This document shows positions 37,930 through 49,684 of a stretch of DNA of 64,000 bases, one piece after another. The stretch lies in contig CM068829.1 of the NCBI GenBank assembly GCA_028554795.2, positions 133,364,825 through 133,428,824 on the forward strand, written 5' to 3'. Numbering within the stretch: position 1 is the stretch's first letter; each line of letters starts with the position of its first letter. A model generated the notes under the pieces. It ran no database searches. It was not told where the DNA came from and worked only from the letters and a program-made list of their open reading frames with translations. The DNA is from Sinohyriopsis cumingii (lineage: Eukaryota > Mollusca > Bivalvia > Unionida > Unionidae). Both the position numbers and the translations under genes were made by a program.

Positions 37930-39000
37930 ATCACTGGATCTGAAAGATAAACCTACAATATTTAATGACAAATAATGCACTTAGCAGCCAGAAGGAATCA
38001 TTAATCCATAAGCAACTTTCACTGTATTACTTGCAATATTTCCAAGACAGAAGAATACATTTTCAAAGAATCCGTGAACTTGAAAGTTTTAGCACATGTT
38101 TATCCACTAGGGTCCGTATTTGGAGGGTCTTTTATACGTAGGGGTAATTTTACAATTAATACTATGGACAACATAAGTATGTCACAAACAGTTTCACCTC
38201 CTATAAAGAAAAGGAGAGTTAAATACGATAGTGACACAAATCTCTAATTACCAATGAATAATCTAAAGCAAGATATTACTCTTCGTTACAGCTTGTACTA
38301 AGTATAACTACAGTAGAGCTGAGTAGCCAGTATCGTTTCATTATTTACAATATAACTTTTCAAAATTGAAACTGATGAAAATGAAAGTTTCTTGTAATAA
38401 ATATTAGTTATTTATTGTCAATTTCATATAACATCCATATATTAAATGTGATAATACCTGATTACTATGTGACGTTTTATGTTACTTTTCTTTGCTCATG
38501 CTAATAACCTGTGTAACTGGGATGCAATGGTCACACCACAGCCTTCATTAACATATTTGCATTAATGAGCCACATGTAAACATTTGCACATGAACTATAC
38601 TACACTAGTGAAGAGTGGCCGAGTGGTCTAAAGCGCTCTCCATTACGGATCACTGCCATCTCACCTCTGTCTGTGTGGGTTCGAGTCTCGGATTCAGCCA
38701 ATGTGGGTATGTGGGAAAGCTTGCCAGTAGCTTCTCGTGGGTCGGTGGTTCTTTCTATGGGTTTTCCCTGGTTCTTCCTCCACCATTAATACTGGCCGAC
38801 ATGTATAGCCTATCATGTGCTGAAAAATGGCGTTAAACCCTACAACAACAACAACAACAACAACACTAGTGAAGAGTTCTTTTTGCTTTAAAGGAAAATA
38901 TTGGGTGAGATAAATAATATACGTTGGGATTTGGACTCCCCAATGTAACCCCTTGACTGCGATTTACTTGTCTTGGTTAAAACCATAACATAGATTTTAT
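37930..39000 (+). repeat. dispersed repeat family R, copy 2 (occupied by SINE-1)
   Basis: Partner of 29080-29710. Alignable blocks begin near CAATATTTAATGACAAAT and end near AACATAGATTTTAT. It is longer because a SINE-1 sits at 38611-38866 and because it has extra sequence near 38060-38310. Confidence 0.8.
38611..38866 (+). mobile_element. SINE-1 copy with target-site duplication
   Basis: Full body and a long (ACA)n tail. ACTAGTGAAGAG flanks both sides. The head begins directly at TGGCCGAGTGG, slightly 5'-shortened. The paralogous stretch at 29520-29560 shows the unoccupied sequence. Confidence 0.96.
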
Positions 39001-39469
39001 ATGTATTTCCCAGAAAGGAGGAATGGACAGGTGAAAATAATGCAAACGAAGTAAGAACTATTTTATTTAGCAAACAGAAAATGAATTTCTTTTTTTCTGA
39101 ATTTCTATGAAGGAATGAATCAATTTGTAAGATTTTTTCCATATCATTCCAGAATAGTTTTCCTTTCAAAAATATCATATTTAAAAAAACGTTATGGCAA
39201 TTAACATTTCAGATGAAATGTTACTATTAGGAATTGTTATGTTAATAGATTTAGGTGTGGATCTCATCAAGAAAAGGAAAAACATTTTTTTCTGCAGTAT
39301 AATTGCAGCAACTTCTTTCTTCACTTTTGGAAACATTTTGGTGAAATCTATAACAGTTATAGAGCTTAGTGAACTGCATCAAAGTGTGTTGAAAAATCAA
39401 TTTTATGCTGCCAAATAATAATATAAAGATCATGAAATGAATATATCACTCTTTAAATGACTAGCAAAC

Positions 39470-40200
39470 AATTCACAGTGACAATAGTATTAATATTTGT
39501 ACGTAAGAGCATGGAAGCATTATGGCAGTTTCACTTTCATTTAGCTATGCAACTCAATCAACAGTTTGTTATTCATAAATACTTATATCTACCATATTTA
39601 CCGTATATGTTGAGACACCATAAATTAATCCTGAATGTACATTTTTGTGCACTGTATGTTCTAGGACACATTGTTTCTTTTCCAGTCTTAAGTTGTGGGC
39701 ACGTTTTAAATCATTTGAAAATTACATGTCGGAAAATGCACTCCAACTTAAATTTTTATTTAAAAAATTATAAAACTGTACTTTTGTTTAATCCATTGCA
39801 GCATCATCTCAACAACCCAACCCTTCTCCTGCACATATATGATCCATTCCTTCAGTGCATGAATATCTTTTTAGTTTTGTCATACAGTGAAAATGTATTG
39901 TTGGACACAACACATCTCCTAAAAAGCAGAAACTGCATGGACTAAAGTCATTTTATTTAAGATCTGCACCAGTCATGCTAATTCTCACACTTTCAACCAC
40001 CATCTTATTGACAGTCCATCCTGGAATGAGATCAAACCACACTGGAATTTCATCCATGTTAATGATCATATTGTCTGCAAAATCATCTACTCTTCTGGGC
40101 TTCATGAATTCATCAAATGATTTTATTTTCTCCAAATCATCTAGGTGACCCTAGATCATTGATGTCCATGCATGAAGTACTATATTATGTCACTTTAGAA
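39470..40200 (-). pseudogene. pogo/Tigger-type transposase relic
   Basis: The minus-strand frame at 40135-39953 reads NMIINMDEIPVWFDLIPGWT followed by VNKMVVESVRI. This matches the first catalytic Asp block of pogo/Tigger DDE transposases (NMDETPVxFDMPxxxTV). Further down, in other frames, VQEKGWV (family form VNEKGWM) and a remnant of the WDSFRAH and GGLTxxLQPLDV region can be traced. Frame changes and stops are frequent. No terminal inverted repeats were found. The 162-residue plus-strand frame at 39457-39945 is antisense to this relic and is not credited. Confidence 0.65.
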
Positions 40201-40287
40201 ATTGTTTCATTATTTCAATTTATTTCCAAAATTCCTGTGAAAACTTGTCAAATAGAAGCAAAGTAGTTTCCTTATGTGGGCTGACTT

Positions 40288-40288
<1 letters not shown>

Positions 40289-40349
<61 letters not shown>
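40289..40349. repeat. compound (TG)n(TA)n microsatellite
   Basis: About 9 TG units pass into about 21 TA units. Confidence 0.96.
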
Positions 40350-40351
<2 letters not shown>

Positions 40352-40374
40352 CAGAACACTTAGAAGAATCCAAA

Positions 40375-40507
40375 GTCGGCTTGCTTTGAAAAAAATAACC
40401 TTTATATTGATATCCTTTAAAAAATAATCGGCTTAAAAGTATCCAAAATTGGCTTCCAAGGTCAGCTTGCTTTGCAACAAAAAAATAATCTTTGTCTTCA
40501 ATATCCT
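40375..40507 (+). repeat. short local duplication
   Basis: TCGGCTTGCTTTGAAAAAAA and the following ATAACCTTTATATTGATATCC are echoed about 90 bases later by TCAGCTTGCTTTGCAACAAA and ATAATCTTTGTCTTCAATATCC. Both follow a CCAAA(G/A)T(C/T)GGC word. Confidence 0.7.
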
Positions 40508-40599
40508 GCTGGCAAAATGACAAATAATGATTTTTATTTGCAAGATACTGCCATATAATTGAACTGGATATAATTTGAATTTGATTTGATTTGAATTTT

Positions 40600-40797
40600 T
40601 TTATATACGTAGCTTTAACAATTTTTCAGTCATATCGCTATGATGTCTGCAATGTGGCAGTTTATAGTGATGTCTAACACTGGGGCATCATGCCGCAGAC
40701 ATGTAGCATGATGTCCCACCCAGTCACATTACCCTGACACCAGGCCGACCAGTCCTAACACTAACCTCTTAATGCTGAGCGCCAAGCGAGGCAGGAA
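40600..40797 (-). mobile_element. SINE-2 copy, minus strand, headless
   Basis: From ACGTAGCTTTAACAATTTTT through GGCAGTTTATAGTGATGTC to GAGCGCCAAGCGAGGCAG. It ends before the tRNA head. Confidence 0.93.
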
Positions 40798-41702
40798 CTG
40801 GATATAATACAATCTTGGTTATTTTGCACATAACACTGTGTCATGGGTGAATGGCACATATCTTCAAGCAATCATTCATGTCTCTGCTGCATATTTGGAG
40901 TGTGTGGATACATTTTCTTTAATGCTCATGATGGAAAAAAGAGAGGACTAAGTGATAACAATACAATGTTAATTGATAACAATACAATGCTAATTTCTTT
41001 CATTTTATTATCAAATAAGTGTTTTGTTTATCAATTTTAATGCAACATGGGGGTACAAATTAAACACAAATTTATTTCATTTTTTAAGTCTTGGAACATA
41101 TGACCTAGGTGTTAAAAAAGTTTCACCATAAGTTCTAGTACATGAAAAAATTTGTGTCCAATATATAGTTATTATTAATAGGCAAGTAGCACTAATTTAT
41201 AGTAATATTGATAGACAATGAAGCCTCTGCACTAACAATAATGTATAAGTTCAAAATAGATCATCCATTTATTAGAACCACCACAATTTTCTCTCTAAAT
41301 TGCTGTGAAATATAGTAGATTGTTCATATGTTAGTTTAATTATCTGATTATATAATACAGAGAAAAAAAATATCTTATAAATATATACCTTGAAATGAAG
41401 CAACATTGAACACTGATAAACTGAACTAATTTTTTTCAGCAGCTTAAACTATAAAAATTGATGTTAAAAAAGTAAACTAAGTCAAAGTACTGTCAACAAT
41501 GCTCATTACATTGCTATTGAGACAAATGATGCCTCTAACTTGTATAATCTAAATTCAGATCAAAACTTGCTTTAACTGCATTCAAATACATGAAACTGGA
41601 GTATTATCCATACAACTGAACTGGAATGATTGCAGTGAAAGTGTGTAGTATCCAGTGTGCTCAAGAAACAAAAATCTTAACATCCAAATCAACATCTGTC
41701 GG
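40798..41702. other. intergenic, no gene seen
   Basis: AT-rich. A small direct repeat of TGATAACAATACAATG occurs near 40950-40990. Nothing else is recognised. Confidence 0.5.
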
Positions 41703-41957
41703 GGGCCCCTGAGTGGCCGAGTGGTCTAAAGCACTCTCCGTTACAGATCACTGCCATCTCACCTCTGTCTGCGTGGGTTCGAGTCTCAGATTCGGCTAAT
41801 GTGGGTATGTGAGAAAGTTTGCCAGTAGCTTCTCGAGGGTCGGTGGTTCTTTCTGGGTATTTTCCGGGTTCTTCCTCCACCATTAATACTGGCCGCCATG
41901 TATAGCCTATTGTGTGCTGAAAAATGGCATTAAACCGTACAACAACATCAACAACAT
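41703..41957 (+). mobile_element. SINE-1 copy
   Basis: Full length with a head, CCACCATTAATACTGGCCGC and an (ACA)n-like tail. The flanks AACATCTGTC and AACATTCGTC may be a decayed target duplication. The 107-residue minus-strand frame here is its antisense translation. Confidence 0.93.
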
Positions 41958-42380
41958 TCGTCATTCTGATTAACTTGCCCAAAAAATCTAATGTAATCTG
42001 GTAACGCAGCATTTCCCTTTACCTTTGATGATGTAATCCTTCTGGAATTGCCCACTGCCTTTATTGGATCACTGAACAAATGAAAGAAAAAGAAACATTT
42101 TGCATTAGATGTCTGAACACCTTGTATACCACTGATGGAAACAAAAACGAATCAAAACATACCCATCTTACATAATTTATTTCACCAACAGAAAGCAGAG
42201 GTCACATTTAACTGCATAAAGAGGTACCAAATCTATTTGTAACTATCAGAAAGGTGATTAATATTTACATCTGAGTTAACATTAGGTCAGTACTCAGAAT
42301 TTAGTCCCTACCTTTCTTAACATATACCCGCCCCCCTCCTGCTGGCTCAACAGTGTAATCATATTGTTTGTTTATTGACT

Positions 42381-42703
42381 GGTGTGTGTGTGAAACTTGC
42401 ATTTTTAACGTAGCTTTAACAATTTTTCAGTCATATCGCTACAATGTCTGCAGTGTGGCAGTTTAAAGTGATGTCTAGCACTGGGGCATCATGATACAGA
42501 CATGTAGCATGATGTCCCACCCAGTCACATTATCCTGACACCAGGCATACCAGTCCTAACATTAACCTCCTAATGCTGAGCACCAAGCGAGGCAGATGTT
42601 AGTATCATTTTTGCAAGTCTTTGGTATGACTCGGCTGGGGATTGAACACACGGCCTCCCGCATCCGAGGCGGACGCTCTAACCACTAGGCAACCGAAGCG
42701 GTT
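42381..42703 (-). mobile_element. SINE-2 copy, full length, minus strand
   Basis: The most complete minus-strand copy: tail on the left, and on the right the tRNA head with CCGAGGCGGACGCTCTAACC. The flanks TTTGTTTATTGACTGG (left) and TTTGTTTACTGACTGG (right) form a 16-bp target duplication with one change. Confidence 0.95.
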
Positions 42704-42719
42704 TGTTTACTGACTGGAA

Positions 42720-45305
42720 GGCATTTTAGTTACTCTTTGTAAGGGTGTCGCTTTAGTACAGTTGTCTAAGTTAGAAGCTGTGCACAGTCAGTGATAAAGC
42801 ATCTTTTTGAATCAAAGCTGTGTTGCTACATGAAGTTTTATCACAATACTTTGTGCTTTGATTTCATCTGGGACTTATTACAATATTATCTATTTCTAAG
42901 CTTTCTGGACATAGGACGAAAGAGTTCTTTGTCTCTGGTAGAATTAACACATGATGTATTTTCTTGACTGGCAATTGTAAGATTATTTGTTAGATGTTAA
43001 TGTTTTGGGATACATCATACAAAGTTGTTTTTCAGTTTGGCCAGTGCCTGTGAACTCTCTCTCTCTCTGTGTACTTATTACCTACAATGTAAAATTGCTT
43101 TCACTCCGAACTTTAGGGAAAAGTTTGCTCTACTTGTGATACAGAGACTATCAATATACTAGAACAGCAGTAGTTAAAAGCAACAGCGGTTTATAAATAT
43201 TCAAGCTCATCAGCTTACCCATCATGTAAAGCTGAGTATTAAATGATACTAAATCATCACTACGAATATCCCACCCAATAAAGATTAAAATTAATACTGC
43301 ACATAATAATACAATACGTGTGCAATAACTTATATTTACATGCGAACAATTCAAAGTGAAATATCTAAGACATAATGGAATTAATGTGTTTAATCTAGAA
43401 AAATTATTAATTGTTGCTCACAGAAGGTTAAACCATTTAGTGTATTGAATTAATCACAAAAATATTGCACATTTTTCATGTTAATGTTAAAAATAATACA
43501 TAATTCAAAATGCCGATCCATAGCTTAAGGAACGGAAAATGTACCATTTTTTATGACAAATTAAAATGTTCCCACTCTATTACAAAATAAATATTTCCCT
43601 TTCACACATTAATGTATAGCATATATGTTATGAGATGTGGCAGACAACTTTAGATAGCTTTTTATGTCTCATGCAGAATGTGGGATAGTCAGTCACACCC
43701 ATACTTCTAGTATGGATGCTTATACAAGTCATCTATGATATATCAAATGGAAAATATACCTTTGTAGCGTCACATTTCTCAGCTTGTCCTTAGCCGCTGA
43801 CTCATCTACACACCTTTATCAGAGGAATGGTCATGTGAACATCTTTTCGACTATCAGGTGACAAGGCCCATTTGTAAAAGTCCATATAATTACCAAAATC
43901 AGCTGAAATCTACACTAATCTGCAAACAAAGTTAACAAAAAAAAGGGAAAAAAGTTACAATGAAGAATTATATTTCAAGCACAAATGAACTATAATGACA
44001 TTATGGTCAGCTGTTAAAACATTTCATCGATCCAACAACTTTACCCATGAACAGTTACACTGGCAATAATAATATTCTGATATGATGTTAAGGGTTGTCC
44101 ATAAAGCACGTATGCAAACAATTGGCGATTTTTTTTTTACCCCTTTCCCATTACTCATTGCAAATCATACATTTTGTATCCACCCTTGTGTAAGTACATT
44201 GCTGAGTCACCACTCCCTTTCCAAGAATAGATGGGACAATTGAATTTTAAAAGATGAAGTTATTAGTAGTCATTAAGAATAAGCAGTGGTTTAAATTAAT
44301 ACCATGTAAAATAAACTTTGAAAATGAAAGTAGGAAAGTATTAACATTAACTATAATAGTGATACAAAGGTTGAATTTTACAGAAATCGTAACCAATGCT
44401 TTTCTACAGCAAATGTAAATATTTATCTCTAATAATAGTTTTAAACAAGTGACAGCAGCTAATATTTAATTGACCTTAACTTTAGTAGTCAAATATCAGC
44501 CAGTGACTAAAATTTTGATATCAACTTTGGAAAATTGGAATATTATCAGCCTTATCATCATTTGGAATGACTGGACCTCAAATTTTTATCATCAGCTTCG
44601 ATATCATCAAAATCATGAACCATAACAGTTCTTTTCTCAGGTGACAATTTTTGTAAGGTGTGTGCGATCATGTGACATTTCATGATGGCTTAGGATGAGT
44701 AATTAATTTAAGACATGCTTCTGAATCTCACTTTTATAAAAGTAAAGGACAATAGGTGTCAAAAAGGCAATCAATGTGCCTATCCAAGTACAATACTGTC
44801 TCAGTCTGGCAAGGTATGGCTTCACAAATTCGCATGAAGCACCAGGGTCTGGAATGCATAATCTGTCGGAATCATGAGGTAAAATAACTGGTCATGCCAG
44901 AAAATGAAGAGGAAGAAATTTCTGCAAAGTGCACCATGTGCAATAAAACTACAACATATCACACTTCATAATTCTAAGCAGATATTGACTCTGCCTGACA
45001 TGGCATACCAGCCACTTTGCATCTAACTCATCTGCTAGTTATGTTTCTGACTTGACTAGTCTTCATAAACATCACAGTTATCAAGGAATATTGACCCCTA
45101 TCGCTGCAGAACATACTTAGCAGTTACCCTGCCACATACACAGGCTAATGCTTTTTGAATTTTTTTCAACACCTCCCACCTCCACTCAATGAATACATAC
45201 TTTATGCTCGACCTATTAGTGTCACAGAAAAAATAAAGTGACAGAATGAACTAATCATGTCACTATCACAAAATTTACCAGTACATACATTATATAATAT
45301 ACAGG
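42720..45305. other. intergenic, one MITE-like end
   Basis: No gene seen. At 44090-44125, TTAAGGGTTGTCCATAAAGC resembles the end of the short element at 48691-48945 (GGGGCCGTCCATT type) and may be a decayed relative. A short CT run lies near 43057. Confidence 0.5.
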
Positions 45306-45614
45306 TGACCGCCCCAGTGGCCTAGTGGTTAGAGCGTCCGCCTCGGATGTGGAAGGTCGTGGATTCAAACCACAACTGAGTCATACCAAAGACTTCAAAA
45401 AATGGTAATAACAGCTGCCTTGCTTGGTGCTCAGTATCAAGAGGTTATTGTTAGGACTGGTCGGCCTGGTGTCAGGATAATGTGACTGGGTCGAAGATGA
45501 TGCTGCATGTCTGGGGAATGATAAACCAGTGCTAGACATCATTATAAGCTGCCACTGCAGACATTACAGTGATACGACTTAAATTGTTTTAAAGCTATGT
45601 TAAAAATCTAAATC
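45306..45614 (+). mobile_element. SINE-2 copy, full length, with target-site duplication
   Basis: The head GGCCTAGTGGTTAGAGCGTC with GCCTCGGATGTGG, a B-box-like GATTCAAACC, the full body and a TAAAAATCTAAATC tail. TATAATATACAGG flanks both ends, a 13-bp target duplication. This is the best reference copy in the window. Confidence 0.96.
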
Positions 45615-45619
45615 ACATA

Positions 45620-47117
45620 CTATAATATACAGGCAAATCTACATTTATATGGACAAGTTATTCGTAAAACTCGAACAGTACTGATTGTTATTGTCACCAG
45701 ATATGGATATGCACTGACAAAGTTATCATTCAACTTAATGCATCTGTTGAACAGACTTCTGATGTTAATGATCAGCTGACTGTAAAATATCAATATGATT
45801 ATCATCAAGGTTGTAAAATGTTTGTTTTAGGAGATTTTTGGATGGATTTTAGTACGTATAGGATATGGGAAGATATGGACCAGTATATAGACCCAGCAAA
45901 GTCTTTACAACTACTAAGGTAACATACATTTGAGTGATGAAGCTGTATAATGTATATTTATCATTTAAGCAGACCAAAAATGGTCTTAAAACTTGTGTAG
46001 TTATGTCACAAAATTTATGAGACTCATTCGATTCAGTTTCTGATTTAAACTGATTCAAAATTTGAATTATTTCTTTCCTTTTGTTTTGATTTTCTGTTAT
46101 CTACTATACATGAGTGCTTTGATATTTCAGGTCATAAAGTCTGCAATCAGCAAATAAGTTAATAAAAACAATGACCCTCAAGATATAATTTAAGTCTATT
46201 GTTGTTTGTATTACAATGAGTTTATTTTCCACTATAAATCAGATGGCTGTGGGAAACAAACAATAAACAGACGTTATGTACAGTCCTAGTTGTAAAAGGG
46301 GAGTTACTCTGATATTGCAGTAAGACCAGCAACAAAACAATAATCTGATAATGGCATATATTTGTATTAATGTTGGAAATTTAATGTATCATTGTGTTGC
46401 ACAAAGTGTAATCAACTTGAAAAATGGATGCTACTTCTATGGCACTCATTATGCCACCTGTGCCCTACAGCAACAGAAACTTATAAGAAAGAATTAAAGA
46501 AATGCATTTGTAAATAACCACCCACGATGACTGGAGTTGCTCTGTGATTGTTGCTGAGAATGAACAATCAATATGAGGATGAAAGTACATATCAACCGAA
46601 GACTGTTCGAACAACAACCGATGTTCCAATGGAAAGTAATAAATCGTGTACAATGCAGCTTTCAAGTCAACGCCTGTTAAATGCGAAAGCCACCAAAAAA
46701 CGGCATTAACATGCTTCACATTTTGATTCTTATTTGCTACCATAGATTCGATTTCCTAGTCCTTGACCATCACAGTAATCATATGATCTAACTCTTGTAT
46801 AACATTATCAGACAACAGGCTAAACATTTTGTTAAAGTGATAGAAATTTTAAGAAGATATTGATTCTATCTGAGAACATAGGTTAAGGATATTATTTTGA
46901 AACAGTAGTATTCATGGGTTTACTTATCAAATAGTGTACGCATCAGCAATCCTGACATTTTCCCAAAATAAACTGGTGATTTAGAACTAGTAACCTATGG
47001 TCATGTGGTATATATAAGTACACAATATGTGGTGCAATAGATAAAATAAATACCGAAAAGTTCAAATATCGAGATACCACAGAACCAGTATCGTCGGAAG
47101 CTAGGCCACATCATATT
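45620..47117. other. intergenic, no gene seen
   Basis: AT-rich. Minus-strand frames of 62-92 residues are present without recognisable domains. Confidence 0.5.
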
Positions 47118-47125
47118 GGTTTTTC

Positions 47126-47304
47126 CACAGGGGCTCGTATCGTTACTTACAACTGACCTGTCATACATGTACTATTTATGTTGTCCAAATATCAAAAATG
47201 GGGTGGCAAGGGCCAGAGGAAACTCGGACTAATGTACTATATAATAACTACAATATAGCACATGTATGACAGGTCCATTGTAAACAACAATACGAGCCCC
47301 TGTG
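47126..47304. mobile_element. MITE, 179 bp, 50-bp terminal inverted repeats, perfect 8-bp target duplication
   Basis: The left end CACAGGGGCTCGTATCGTTA continues to CCTGTCATACATGTACTAT. The right end is its inverse with a few changes. GGTTTTTC flanks both sides (47118-47125 and 47305-47312). The 8-bp duplication fits hAT or P superfamilies; the long near-perfect arms mark a young, hairpin-forming MITE. The interior is under 90 bp and non-coding. Confidence 0.93.
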
Positions 47305-47329
47305 GGTTTTTCAATGATTTTTTTTACCA

Positions 47330-47530
47330 GTCCTCGAAAATTAATAACGGTAATAAACTTAGAAGTGTTTAATTCGGAAAGAAATGTAATTGCCAGTACC
47401 CAAATAAAATGTAACTTATTTCTTAGTAACGCTGTCAGTATACATACTACTACGAGTCCTGCCGTGCAGACAAAATAATGCGATCTTATTACTAAACCAC
47501 GAAAACTGATAACGATCATAAATGGGTATG
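47330..47530. repeat. two copies of a CCACGAAAAxTGATAACG motif
   Basis: CCTCGAAAATTAATAACGGT (47333) and CCACGAAAACTGATAACGAT (about 47497) are related words. A third, CCACGAAAATTGATAACGCC, lies near 47850. Surrounding sequence is also weakly alike (AAATAAAATG, AATTACCAG-type words), which suggests diverged repeat units. Confidence 0.5.
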
Positions 47531-47618
47531 AGACGTACTGTTTCGTTTAATTTCAGTTGTAATTTAAAAACGTGTCTATTGAAAAATATAAACGTACAAA
47601 GAATTCATAGATACGGTT

Positions 47619-47646
47619 ATAATAATAATAATAATAATAATAATAA
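47619..47646. repeat. (TAA)n microsatellite
   Basis: About nine TAA units. Confidence 0.9.
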
Positions 47647-47691
47647 ACTAAAACTACTATTTTGTTGTTGAGTTTAATTATAGTAGCATTC

Positions 47692-47832
47692 GCACAATTG
47701 TGCATGTGCCACTTTTTTCTGACTGCACCGCAGCCTGCTAGTTGTTCCTGGGGAAGGGGATGGTGCCACCTCCCCCAGGCTTTTATGGATTCAAGGAACC
47801 CTGATAGTTTGGCAACTACTAGCGAAATAACC
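47692..47832 (+). repeat. dispersed repeat family H, copy 1, with covarying hairpin
   Basis: Homologous to 53194-53335: CTGCACCGCAG, a hairpin CCTGGGGAAGG/CCTCCCCCAGG, CTTTTATG, TCAA(G/A)GA, and CTAGCGAAA. Identity is modest, but landmarks and spacing are kept. Confidence 0.65.
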
Positions 47833-48063
47833 TTGCAATTCAACCAATCCACGAAAATTGATAACGCCACCAATGGAGGTCTAATTTCAAATAGTACTTA
47901 AAAAATTGTAATAGTAAACAAAATAAAATGCAATTACCAGCTCTGAAATGAAACGTACAATGAATTATTAATAACAGTTAAAGTATATACACTACCGGTC
48001 TGATAACATAATACTAAATTTCTAGCAGCACAAGTCTCAACGTCAATGTTATTTTCTAAAAAC

Positions 48064-48157
48064 CACAATGTCCAATGAAAACCATCGTTTCAACAAATCA
48101 TTTGCATATTTGCATTAATGAATATTTAATGACTGGTAGGATTTCTCCATTATCCCA
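48064..48157 (-). repeat. dispersed 94-bp conserved block, copy B
   Basis: The reverse complement matches 15385-15478 over almost its whole length, including GGATAATGGAGAAATCCTAC, TTAAATATTCAT, ATATGCAAAT and ATTGG. Confidence 0.75.
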
Positions 48158-48690
48158 AATGAAAATAGCGTTCTAGTTCATAAATAAATTTATTAAAATA
48201 TGTATTAATCAAAGCATAAAAAGCAATGCTGCTCGCTGCCTGTTATGTCACTCGGGTTGGAGAGATCTGAATGAAATGAATTGTCTGGAAAATTATGAAT
48301 ATTTTAGTTGAAACAGTAAAACCTTAGACACGTTATTTTTTATTTTCTTAAGTAGGGTATATCTAGTCTGTTTCAGTTAATATCACCAAACATTACACAT
48401 GAAACAAACAAACATAAATATATGCCCGTAATAATTTTGTACCCTTTTCCACTTTAAATCTGATTCAAAGAGGGAACGAGATCAGATTTCTTTATATTTT
48501 CACTTAGTGTATTTAAACATTATGACAAAACTGTCAGAACTTTATACCCACCGCATCCTTAGTGTTTCAATATTGTGATTGCAGATTGAGACAAATTCTC
48601 CGGGCTTTAACTTTCACATTTTTAAAACTTCAATGCAAACCAAGTGGATGTTTTACATAACGATTACTTGGAATGCTCGGTCGACCTTAA

Positions 48691-48945
48691 GGAGCCATCC
48701 ATTAAATATTTTATTTTGGAAGACGAGGGGTCGAGTTGGAGTATGTCGATTCTTTTGAAAAAATGATTTCCGGTCCCCATCGCGTTTGAAAATAGCATAC
48801 TTGCTCAAACTTATCGTATAAAATATAACTTATTTTATCCCTTGTGACAGCTGCAAAACAAATTATCTTTAAGTAAAACAAAATAAAAATAAAAATAAGT
48901 CCCATAAATACTCGAAAACAACAAAATAAAATGGACGGCCCCTAA
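48691..48945. mobile_element. MITE-like element with GGGGCCGTCCATT ends
   Basis: The left end GGAGCCATCCATTAAATATT and the right end, reversed, GGGGCCGTCCATTTTATTTT form imperfect inverted repeats. CCTTAA occurs immediately left and three bases beyond the right end, so the exact target duplication is unclear. The interior carries ATAAAATAAG-type sequence and a 67-residue minus-strand frame without a domain. Confidence 0.6.
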
Positions 48946-49308
48946 CCTTAAGAAACCAGGAAGTATATTAAGCACAAAGATTGTATTCATTATCGGCACT
49001 GGAGATAAATACAGAAATAAACAAACAGGTCCAGGCAAAGTCGAAATTCTTATATCATGAGATCATGTCTGAGGTATGAACATTTAGAATTGAAACATTG
49101 TTAAAGAATTTTAAGTAGTGGCATAAGAAGCATGTATACTGATTGTATTCCATTTCGTGGGCAAAACTGACAATGTCGGCTGTGTACCTTAAAGACGTGG
49201 AAATAGGTAAGATACCTTGTTTAATAGCAGTAGATTCGCTATTAGCTGCCAAAATCATTTATCAGTTACAACAATGTACTCAGTCGTCAGTGGCAGTTCT
49301 TACTAGAG

Positions 49309-49334
49309 GTGTGTGTGTGTGTGTGTGTGTGTGT
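49309..49334. repeat. (GT)n microsatellite
   Basis: About 13 GT units. Confidence 0.93.
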
Positions 49335-49424
49335 CAATAGCAGGGTCAAGCGTAGATATCCATAATAAAGTAAGCTCAAGAGCACAATATATTTAGCAGT
49401 GGAACAGCATACGACACCCGTGTC

Positions 49425-49504
<80 letters not shown>
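49425..49504. repeat. (AAT)n(ATT)n palindromic microsatellite
   Basis: About 13 AAT units are followed, after a central ATTG, by about 13 ATT units, giving an 80-bp near-perfect palindrome. It could extrude as a hairpin or cruciform. Confidence 0.95.
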
Positions 49505-49684
49505 CAATTTCCATAAATCGGCATGATGTTTTCTAGACCAATAAATGGCCTGTACCACTGTCGTTGAAAATTGAAAAGCAAAGTAGCAATGATTTTACCA
49601 CAACTTAGGGTACATATTACAAAGGAATAATCGAATGTGTCTTCCAACTCCCATTTATACAAGGCCATACGAAAGTCAATGTGG

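Noticed and set aside
39457-39945. 162-residue plus-strand open frame
   Set aside because: It is antisense to the pogo/Tigger relic and has no recognisable domain. The minus strand shows the family motifs.
47229-47873. minus-strand frames of 96 and 106 residues
   Set aside because: They run across a MITE, a microsatellite and repeat family H. No domain is recognisable and composition follows the repeats.
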